In this document: positions 1 through 5,520 of the stretch, in pieces
Layout: each line of letters starts with the position of its first letter
Position numbering within the stretch: position 1 is the stretch's first letter
Notes under the pieces: generated by a model
Databases searched by the model: none
Told to the model about the DNA's origin: nothing
The model's input: the letters and a program-made list of their open reading frames with translations, nothing else
Position numbers and translations under genes: made by a program
NCBI GenBank assembly: GCA_005885025.1
Contig: VAYC01000333.1
Location: 1 to 5,617, forward strand
Source: Actinomycetota bacterium
Lineage (GTDB): Bacteria > Actinomycetota > UBA4738
Length of the DNA stretch: 5,617 nucleotides
Reading direction: 5' to 3'

Positions 1-477
1 ATGAGCGCGTCGCTCGGCCTGCCGACGGTGACCGCCGGGCTCCCCATGCCGGGCTATCCGGGCGATCACTGGCACTACGTCCTGTCCCGCATCCTGGTCG
101 CCGCGCGGAACGCGGGCCTCCAGGCCATCGACGGGCCGTACCTGGTGATCAAGGACCTCGAGGGGTTTCGAGAGATGGCGTTGCGGGCCCGGGCCCTCGG
201 ATACGACGGCAAGTGGGCCCTGCATCCGGGGCAGGTCGACGTGCTGAACGAGGTGTTCACCCCGACCCAGGACGAGTTCGACAAGGCCGAGGCCGTGCTG
301 GAGGCCTACCGCCACGCCACCGACGTCCAGCTCACCGGGGCCGTGATGTTCGGCACCGAGATGATCGACGAGGCCAGCCGGAAGATGGCCGAGCAACTCT
401 CGGCACGCGGCCGCGCCGCCGGCCTGAGCCGTCAGAAGAAGCTCGAGGACTTCACGACGGCCGAAGGCGAGGGCTAG
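1..477 (+). CDS. CitE-like beta-hydroxyacyl-CoA lyase (HpcH/HpaI aldolase superfamily), 3' part
   Basis: This is the last 158 residues of a CitE-family TIM-barrel lyase, which splits a beta-hydroxyacyl-CoA such as malyl-, citramalyl- or HMG-CoA with a divalent metal. Frame 1 is open from the first base. The opening MSASLGLPT is the stretch that follows the metal-binding Asp of the family's GP-x-D-x-SASLG motif, so the true start lies upstream and the first ATG is internal. Other family marks are YPGDHWHYVLSR (residues 19-30), AIDGPY (42-47) and GYDGKWALHP (68-77). The C-terminal cap reads GTEMIDEASRKMAEQL; its Asp123 matches the position of the catalytic Asp of CLYBL-type lyases. Family members are about 270-300 residues, so roughly 40% is missing. 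The stop is two bases before the acyl-CoA dehydrogenase GTG, and dehydrogenase and MaoC genes follow, as around M. tuberculosis Rv2498c. The exact substrate cannot be decided from this fragment. Confidence 0.9.
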   Translation: MSASLGLPTVTAGLPMPGYPGDHWHYVLSRILVAARNAGLQAIDGPYLVIKDLEGFREMALRARALGYDGKWALHPGQVDVLNEVFTPTQDEFDKAEAVLEAYRHATDVQLTGAVMFGTEMIDEASRKMAEQLSARGRAAGLSRQKKLEDFTTAEGEG

Positions 478-479
478 CC

Positions 480-1665
480 GTGGGGGCGACCGAGACGACG
501 GGCCTGGTCGAACTGAGCGAAGAGCAGCAGGCCGTCGTCCAGATGGTCCGCGAGTTCGTGGACCCCGGTGGCGGAGGAGCTCGAGCACCGCGACGAATAC
601 CCTGAGAAGATCGTCGAGGGCATGAAGGAGCTCGGTCTGTTCGGGCTCACCGTTCCCGAGGAGTTCGGCGGCGCGGGGCTCGACCTCCTCACCTACGCGC
701 TGGTCGGAGTGGAGCTGTCTCGGGGATGGATGTCCCTCTCGGGCATCCTCAACACGCACTTCATGGCTGTGTACCTGTTGAAGCAGCACGGCAGCGACGA
801 GCAGAAGCAGCGGTGGCTGCCGAGGATGGCCACCGGCGAGCTGCGCGCCGCGCTGTCGATGAGCGAGCCGGGCGCCGGGTCGGACGTCCAGTCCATCCAG
901 TGCCGCGCCGATCGGGACGGTAACCACTACGTGGTCGACGGGACCAAGATGTGGGTGACCAACGGCCTCCGGGCCGGGCTGGTGGTGCTGCTCTGCAAGA
1001 CCGACCCATCGGCCGACCCACCGTACCGCGGGATGTCGCTGTTGTTTGTCGAGAAGGAGCCAGGTGAGCGCTCGTTCGAAGGCATCACCATCCCCCCGAA
1101 CATCGAGAAGATGGGCTATCACGGGGTGGAGACGACGGAGCTCGTGTTCGAGGATCACCGCGTCCCGGCGGCCAATCTGCTGGGGAACGAGGGTGAAGGG
1201 TTCCGGCAGGTCATGGACGGGATCGAGGTCGGCCGGGTCAACGTGGCGGCGAGGGCGGTCGGACTGGCCACCCGGGCCTTCGAAGAGGCCATCCGCTACG
1301 CGCAAGAGCGGAAGGCCTTCGGCAAGCCCATCGCCCAACACCAGATGATCCAGGAGAAGCTCGCTGACATGGGGACCAAGCTCGAGGCGGCCCGGCTGAT
1401 GTTGTTGCAGGCGGCGAAGAAGAAGTCGGCCGGCGTGCGCAGCGACCTGGAGGCCGGCATGGCCAAGTACTTCTGCACGGAGGCCTGCCACGAGATCGTG
1501 ACCGAGGCCCTCCGGGTCCACGGCGGGTATGGCTACTCGGCCGAGTATCCGATCGAGCGCCTGTACCGGGACGCGCCGTTCCTGCTGATCGGCGAGGGGA
1601 CCAGCGAGATCCAGAAGCTGGTGATCGCCCGCCAGCTCCTGGAGCGTCACAAGGTGGAGGGCTGA
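480..1665 (+). pseudogene. Acyl-CoA dehydrogenase, frameshifted near the N-terminus
   Basis: FAD-dependent acyl-CoA dehydrogenase that would oxidise an acyl-CoA to the 2-enoyl-CoA and pass electrons to ETF. The N-terminus starts at GTG 480, two bases after the lyase stop, and reads VGATETTGLVEL...VREFVD (28 codons). The frame then breaks: from base 565 the next frame continues PVAEELEHRDEYPE and runs open to 1665. Members of the family usually have about four residues between these blocks, where only one base remains, so a net loss of about 11 bases fits. Frame 1 carries signature MSEPGAGSD (859-885), the flavin-contact region ERKAFGKP, the VHGGYGY block and IGEGTSEIQ with the catalytic Glu at 1594-1596. 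A protein restarted at GTG 568 would be about 365 residues and lack the first helix; that GTG has no visible ribosome binding site. The TGA overlaps the next ATG by one base, suggesting translational coupling. This may be a genuine mutation or a consensus error. Confidence 0.85.
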
Positions 1666-2336
1666 TGGGCGCCGACGCCTTCAAGGCTCTCCGGGGCGAG
1701 TGCGAGGAGCTGTCCAAAGTCGTCCTCGATCTGCCTGAGGACGACTTCGCCCGTCCCACACGGTGCACGGCCTGGAACGTGAAGGAGCTCATGGGCCACA
1801 TCTACCGGGACATCGATCGGATCAACGCAGCGCTCTCGTCCGAGCCCCCGGGCGAGGCCACCGACGACTCGGTCAGCTACTGGCGCGCGTACGACCCCGC
1901 GACCGACGCGCCAGACATCGCCGAGCGAGCCAAAGAGCGGGCCGACATGTACTCGACCGGGCACGATCTGGCCGCGGCGTGGGAGGAGCTGTGGCCGCGC
2001 ACCCTGGAACTGGCCGAAGACGCCGACCCAGCGAGGCTGGTCCAGACATGGGGCCCGGTGACCCGGTTCGATGAGTACCTGAAGACGCGCGTGCTGGAGG
2101 TCACCGTCCACCGGATGGACCTGGAGGACGCCCTGGGGCGCAAGGGCTGGGGCACCGATGCCGCCGTCTCGATCGTCGACGACATCCTCGAAGGGCTTCT
2201 GGGCGAGCAGCCCCCGAGCGACCTGGAATGGGACGTCGTCGACTTCATCGAGACGGGGACGGGCAGGAGGGCCCTGACGGATTCGGAGCGCAGAATCCTC
2301 GGTCCTCTGGCCGATCGCTTCCCGCTGTTGGGGTGA
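1665..2336 (+). CDS. DinB-fold protein of the mycothiol-dependent maleylpyruvate isomerase N-domain family
   Basis: An intact 223-residue protein of the MDMPI_N / TIGR03083-like family, cytosolic four-helix-bundle proteins that often bind a metal and, in actinobacteria, may use mycothiol. TAWNVKELMGHIYRDI (residues 35-50) gives the first metal-ligand His45. LEVTVHRMDL gives Glu145 and His149, the E-x3-H spacing of the zinc ligands in the characterised maleylpyruvate isomerase (H52, E144, H148). The N-terminal half fits the family helix pattern, and the protein ends soon after a short C-terminal region (DFIETGTGRRALTDSERRIL) similar to the family's C-terminal extension. The ATG overlaps the dehydrogenase TGA (TGATG), so it is probably translationally coupled. 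It sits between dehydrogenase and MaoC genes and could act on a thiol ester or thiol adduct in the same pathway, but that role is inference. The metal-site assignment is firmer than any reaction. Confidence 0.88.
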   Translation: MGADAFKALRGECEELSKVVLDLPEDDFARPTRCTAWNVKELMGHIYRDIDRINAALSSEPPGEATDDSVSYWRAYDPATDAPDIAERAKERADMYSTGHDLAAAWEELWPRTLELAEDADPARLVQTWGPVTRFDEYLKTRVLEVTVHRMDLEDALGRKGWGTDAAVSIVDDILEGLLGEQPPSDLEWDVVDFIETGTGRRALTDSERRILGPLADRFPLLG

Positions 2337-2342
2337 GACCGC

Positions 2343-2348
2343 AGGAGG
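2343..2348 (+). promoter_or_regulatory. Ribosome binding site of the MaoC gene
   Basis: An AGGAGG stretch lies just upstream of ATG 2351 and GTG 2354. It supports one of these two starts over GTG 2333, which would overlap the previous TGA by four bases (GTGA). Spacing is short for ATG 2351 and closer to normal for GTG 2354, so the exact start stays open by one codon. Confidence 0.55.
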
Positions 2349-2350
2349 GG

Positions 2351-2863
2351 ATGGTGGGAGAGGCCAGGGCGTTCGGGCGATACTTCGAGGACTTCGAGGC
2401 CGGAGACGTGTACAAGCACTGGCCGGGCAAGACCATCACGGAGTTCGACGACCACCTGTTCTGCATGATCACCATGAACCACCATCCGCTCCACACGAAC
2501 GCCCACTACGCCGAGACCTCCCCCCAGTTCAAGCGCAACGTGGTGGTCGGGAACCTCGTCTAATCGTTGGCCTTGGGCATGAGCGTCCCAGACGTCAGCG
2601 GCAAGGCCATCGCCAACCTCGAGGTCGAAACCCTTCAGCACAAGGCGCCGATGTTCCACGGCGACACGCTCTACGCGGAAACGACGGTGCTGGACAAGAA
2701 GGAGTCGTCGTCGAAGCCCGACCGTGGTGTGGTCACGGTGGAGACTCGCGGCTACAACCAGGACGGCGTCGTGGTGCTGTACTTCCGGCGAAAGGTCCTG
2801 GTCCCCAAGCGGGGAACGGTGCCGGAGCAGCCGGGACGCCCCGAGCCCCAGGGAGAGGATTAG
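2351..2863 (+). pseudogene. MaoC-like hot-dog enoyl-CoA hydratase, interrupted by an in-frame stop
   Basis: A MaoC/hot-dog-fold protein resembling M. tuberculosis Rv2499c, expected to add water to a 2-enoyl-CoA in the cytosol. One frame runs from ATG 2351 to TAG 2861-2863, 170 codon positions, close to family length, but codon 71 (2561-2563) is TAA. Reading across it gives GNLV-stop-SLALGMSVPDVSG; relatives have an aromatic residue, usually Tyr, there, so one base change (TAC or TAT to TAA) explains it. The first half has FEAGDVYKHWPGKTITEFDD and the active-site-type block MNHHPLHTNAHYAE. The second half has GKAIANLEVETL, FHGDTLYAET and RGYNQDGVVVLYFRRKVLVPK. Both halves keep family sequence, so the lesion is recent or an error. 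A restart at ATG 2579 would give only half a fold. It is the last gene of the operon, and its TAG overlaps the stop of the convergent kinase gene. Confidence 0.85.
2860..2863. other. Overlapping stop codons of convergent genes (TTAG)
   Basis: The MaoC TAG (2861-2863, + strand) and the kinase TAA (2860-2862, - strand) share this tetranucleotide. There is no intergenic space and I see no hairpin with a T-tract nearby, so transcripts from the two sides must run into each other or end by factor-dependent termination. Confidence 0.85.
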
Positions 2864-3877
2864 CGGGCGGCGAACCGGGCCTCGGCCACCGTCTTGCCGC
2901 CCTCGGCCCGGATCCACAGGTCACCGCCGCTGGCCTGGGAGAGCCGCGAGGCCACGAACAGCCCCAGCCCAAAGCCCGTGCGGGTCCTGGTGGCCGACAT
3001 GTCCTCCTGATAGAAGGCGGGGAAGCCGCCCCCGGGCGGGTTCCAGCCTCCCGCGTCGGAAACGACCAGGATGGCCACCCCGTCCTCGCGCCGGGCGGAC
3101 CCCGTGCTTCACCGCGTTGGACAACAGCTCGAACACGACCCGCTCGACGTAGCGGTGGGGGACGCCCTCCCACACCCCGTCCTCGATGGCGACCACGTCC
3201 GGGCCCGCCCCGATCCGCTGCACGGCCGCTTCCATCGCCTTGTCGACCTCGGTGACGCCCTCCGCGACGGGACCCGAGGCGACCAGCTCCAACCCTTCCA
3301 CCAGGAACTCGAGCTCGGTCACCCGCCGCAGGGCGCTCTCCACCTCCCCGGCCTCGTCGGCTCCCAGCCCTCGTTGCTCGAGCATCCGGAGCGCGCCGAA
3401 GATCACGGTGAGGGGGGTGCGAAGCTCGTGGGACAGGACCTGGACGAACTCGGCCTTGGCCCGGGCCAGCCGCTCGACCTGTTCCCGCCGCTCCCGTTCC
3501 TCCTCCAAGAGGCGGCGGAGGTCCTCCACGGCCGCGGGGAGCACCCGTTGGTCCAGCTCGGGCTCGCCGGTGGCCGCCCGGCGAATGGCGGACGAAAGCT
3601 CGTCGATGGTCCCGCCCTTGACGACGTAGCCGATGGCGCCGGCGGTGAGCATGTCGCTGATGATCGAGCGCGTGGCCGAGACGCCGTCCATGTCCGGCAT
3701 TCGGACGTCCATGAGCACGACGTCGGGCCTGAGGTCGCCTGCCCGGACGACGGCCTCCCGGCCGCCCCCGGCCTCACCGACGACCTCGATGCCCCCGTCG
3801 AGCGAGAGCGCCTCCCTGAGCATCGTGCGGGTGCTCGAGGAGTCGTCCACGACCATGACGCGAACGAGATCGGTCAT
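2860..3877 (-). pseudogene. Receiver-histidine kinase hybrid regulator, with receiver deletion and kinase frameshift
   Basis: A soluble two-component protein with no membrane segment. An N-terminal receiver (residues 1-105) has the acid pair Asp11-Asp12, phospho-acceptor Asp57 in VVLMDVRMPDMDG and Lys88 in GAIGYVVKGG. A coiled linker (about 116-140, EEERERREQVERLARAK) and a HisKA dimerisation helix with SHELRTP (His150) follow, then the ATPase N box ELLSNAVKHG (Asn254). Asp57 and Lys88 are only 31 residues apart where about 50 is normal, so strand beta4 with its conserved Thr/Ser switch residue is missing. The frame then shifts: the remaining ATPase domain (VVSDAGGW G1-like box, GFGLGLFVASRL G2 box) lies in another frame from about 3078 to the TAA at 2860-2862. 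Removing one G on the coding strand joins both parts into about 338 residues. The receiver is NarL-like in its last helix. Start ATG 3875-3877 follows a weak AGGCAGAG. The signal sensed and the partner are unknown. Confidence 0.82.
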
Positions 3878-3886
3878 CTCTGCCTA

Positions 3887-3892
3887 AGGGTA
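3887..3892 (-). promoter_or_regulatory. Possible -10 box of the hybrid kinase gene
   Basis: On the - strand TACCCT fits the actinobacterial TANNNT consensus. It ends ten bases before the kinase ATG, which would give a leader of only about four bases. No convincing -35 is visible, so this is tentative. Confidence 0.35.
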
Positions 3893-3942
3893 ATGGTCGG
3901 TCGGGGCGTCCCCCCACCTGAGAGGCACGATTCCCTGGCGGT

Positions 3943-3948
3943 TAGCAT
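3943..3948 (+). promoter_or_regulatory. Likely -10 box of the uracil-DNA glycosylase gene, leaderless start
   Basis: TAGCAT matches TANNNT. Seven bases separate it from ATG 3956, the distance expected if transcription begins at the A of the start codon. No ribosome binding site precedes the ATG, which agrees with a leaderless message. The -35 region is weak. Confidence 0.5.
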
Positions 3949-3955
3949 CGGCCCG

Positions 3956-4645
3956 ATGCCCGATCCCATGGCCCTGAGGGCCCTGTCGGCCGAGATCGTG
4001 AAGTGCCGGACGTGCCCACGCCTGGTGGCGTGGCGGGAGCGGGTGGCCCGAGAGAAACGGGCCGCGTTCGCCGGCCAGACGTACTGGGGCCGGCCCGTGC
4101 CGGGGTTCGGGGACCCGGCCGCGCGCATCCTCATCGTCGGCCTGGCCCCGGCCGCACACGGCGGGAACCGAACCGGCCGCATCTTCACTGGCGATCGTTC
4201 CGGCGACTTCCTGTTCGCCGCCCTGTACCGGGCCGGCCTGGCCAACCAGCCGACGTCGGTGAGCCGGGACGACGGGCTCGAGCTGCGCGAGACCTACATC
4301 GGGGCGGTCAACCGCTGCTGTCCACCCGGGAACCGGCCCACCCCGGCCGAACGCGACAACTGCATCCCGTACCTGGCCCGCGAGCTGGAGCTCCTGGACC
4401 GGGTTCGCGTTTTGCTGTGCCTGGGCCGGTTCGCCTGGGACGGGGCGGTGCGCGCGGCGAGCCACCTCGGCCACGGGGTGATGGGGCGCCCGCGGTTCGG
4501 CCACGGGAGCGAGGCCGAGGTCGGACCGTACACGCTGCTGGGCTCGTACCACCCGAGCCAGCAGAACACGTTCACCGGCAAGCTGACCGCGGCCATGTTC
4601 GACGCGGTGATCGCCAGGGCGGTCGAGGTCGCCACGCCGAACTAG
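3956..4645 (+). CDS. udgB: Family 5 (UdgB-type) uracil-DNA glycosylase with iron-sulfur cluster
   Basis: An intact 229-residue DNA repair enzyme that removes uracil, and in this family often hypoxanthine or other deaminated bases, from DNA by cleaving the N-glycosidic bond. The N-terminus has KCRTCPRLVAWRE with Cys17 and Cys20. Motif A is GLAPAAHGGNRTGR (residues 62-75), with Ala where families 1 and 4 have a catalytic Asp or Glu, the mark of family 5, followed by FTGDRSGDFL. RCCPPGNRPTPAERDNC (120-136) supplies the other two [4Fe-4S] ligands, Cys121 or Cys122 and Cys136. Motif B is GSYHPSQQNTFTGKLT with His199. ATG 3956 is chosen because the family homology begins just after it and a -10 box sits at leaderless distance. 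The same frame stays open back to 3071, but that part is antisense to the kinase and shows no family features. The gene is divergent from the kinase and convergent with the secreted-protein gene. M. tuberculosis Rv1259 is the best-known relative. Confidence 0.93.
   Translation: MPDPMALRALSAEIVKCRTCPRLVAWRERVAREKRAAFAGQTYWGRPVPGFGDPAARILIVGLAPAAHGGNRTGRIFTGDRSGDFLFAALYRAGLANQPTSVSRDDGLELRETYIGAVNRCCPPGNRPTPAERDNCIPYLARELELLDRVRVLLCLGRFAWDGAVRAASHLGHGVMGRPRFGHGSEAEVGPYTLLGSYHPSQQNTFTGKLTAAMFDAVIARAVEVATPN
4642..4645. other. Shared palindromic stop codon CTAG of convergent genes
   Basis: CTAG reads as TAG on both strands: 4643-4645 ends the glycosylase and 4642-4644 ends the secreted-protein gene. 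There is no space for an intergenic terminator. Confidence 0.85.
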
Positions 4646-5445
4646 GGATGCGCCGCTCCCAGCCGGTCGGCGAAGGCGAGTGCGATGCGCCGGTTGACCG
4701 GCGTGTCGGCGTGCAGGCTCACCGCGTACCGAACGACGCCCTCCGTCCAGACCAGCATCACGTGGCCGGAATTCATGCTCGAGCCACCCGGGCAGTCGAT
4801 CCACCGTCCGGCCCGGCCCCGCACGGTGGCCGAGCCGGCCCGTCGCCCGCCCTGGCAGGTGAGGAACTCCACGTCACGTTCCCGTCCCGCTCGCGCCTCC
4901 AGGAGGAACAGGTGGTTGCCGTCCTGGCCCGGGATCCCCACGTATCCCGGCGGTCCGGAGAACGTGAACTGAAGAGCGAGCGCTCCGAAGAACACACAGC
5001 GCTCGGGTCCGCACTCGACCATCGAGTCGGCTGCCCCCGGCACGACGGTCGGGCACAGGACGGCGGCTCCGAGCCGGTCCGCCGCCGAGCGGCACGTGGC
5101 GAGGACGGAGGGCTCGGGTGGAACCAGATAGATCGCGCCGACCAGCTCGCCGCCGGGAGGTGGGGAGGCCAGGTGGAACCCGGACCGGGTCGCCTCCTCC
5201 AGCGAGGAGAAGCACCGGTCGGGCCGCACGTCGGCCGTGGGCTTCGCCGCATCGTTCGGGGCAAAGACCACGCGGCCCACCCCCTCCCATCCGTAACCGA
5301 ACGGACAGATGAACAGGCCGGAACCAACGACGCGAGGCGGCGTTCCCGGCCGCTCTGAGAGGGCATTCGAGGGCGGCACGAACGCGTGCCGGCCGCTGCA
5401 GGTGGTGAGAAGGCAGATCACCGCACCCACGGCGAGCCGACGCAT
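4642..5445 (-). CDS. Cysteine-rich secreted protein or lipoprotein of unknown function
   Basis: A 267-residue protein that I cannot assign to a named family. The N-terminus MRRLAVGAVICLLTTC has a charged pair, a short hydrophobic core and a lipobox-like LTTC. Thr at -1 is unusual, because Gly, Ala or Ser is normal, so lipidation at Cys16 is plausible but not certain. Eight further cysteines (47, 78, 118, 131, 145, 150, 197, 218) allow up to four disulfides outside the cell. A DRCFSSLEEATRSGFHLA stretch (77-94) has the F-x-S-x-x-E-A-x3-G-F pattern seen in several small extracellular modules. The C-terminal part has GHVMLVWTEGVVRYAVSLHAD and a final helix with NRRIALAFADRL. ATG 5443-5445 is chosen because the signal sequence begins there; no ribosome binding site is evident. 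It is convergent with the glycosylase and divergent from the next gene, so it is probably transcribed alone. Confidence 0.78.
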   Translation of the reverse strand: MRRLAVGAVICLLTTCSGRHAFVPPSNALSERPGTPPRVVGSGLFICPFGYGWEGVGRVVFAPNDAAKPTADVRPDRCFSSLEEATRSGFHLASPPPGGELVGAIYLVPPEPSVLATCRSAADRLGAAVLCPTVVPGAADSMVECGPERCVFFGALALQFTFSGPPGYVGIPGQDGNHLFLLEARAGRERDVEFLTCQGGRRAGSATVRGRAGRWIDCPGGSSMNSGHVMLVWTEGVVRYAVSLHADTPVNRRIALAFADRLGAAHP

Positions 5446-5520
5446 CGATGAGAGGGACGGCGAAATACCGGTCGGGGTTCGCGGGAAAGCGGATCGGACC
5501 CTCCCATGTATCCTGGCTTG
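5446..5520. promoter_or_regulatory. Divergent intergenic region
   Basis: These 75 bases separate two divergent starts and should hold both promoters. Only the rightward TANNNT box at 5509-5514 is recognisable. On the - strand I see no good -10 box or ribosome binding site for the secreted-protein gene. An ACCGGT palindrome at 5467-5472 recurs inside the next gene at 5546-5551, but six bases are too few to call an operator. Confidence 0.45.
5509..5514 (+). promoter_or_regulatory. Likely -10 box for the gene starting at 5521, leaderless
   Basis: TATCCT matches TANNNT and ends six bases before ATG 5521, placing the expected transcript start at or next to the A of the ATG. This mirrors the arrangement in front of the glycosylase. 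No clear -35 is seen. Confidence 0.48.

Noticed and set aside
1..3. ATG at the first base as the start of the lyase
   Set aside because: The codons after it match the middle of the family's barrel, directly after the metal-binding Asp, so the gene begins upstream of the window.
2561..2563. TAA might be a reassigned sense codon (Tyr)
   Set aside because: TAA also ends the kinase gene at 2860-2862 where its homology stops, and a single base change in one gene is the simpler explanation.
2802..2815. Inverted repeat TCCCC-AAGC-GGGGA as a terminator
   Set aside because: Only five base pairs, inside the MaoC coding sequence and without a T-tract.
1877..2917. Long - strand open frame of about 346 codons opposite the MDMPI-like and MaoC genes
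   Set aside because: The translation is low-complexity and shows no domain, while the + strand frames carry clear family motifs and metal-site residues.
3071..3955. Open + strand frame in continuation with the glycosylase, which would add about 295 residues to its N-terminus
   Set aside because: It lies antisense to the receiver-kinase gene, has no family features, and family 5 glycosylases begin close to the KCRTC motif. A promoter box sits just before ATG 3956.
4003..5358. Long + strand open frame of about 450 codons
   Set aside because: It covers the glycosylase in a different frame and the secreted-protein gene in antisense. Its product is Arg/Gly/Pro-rich with no motif, as expected for a high-GC shadow frame.
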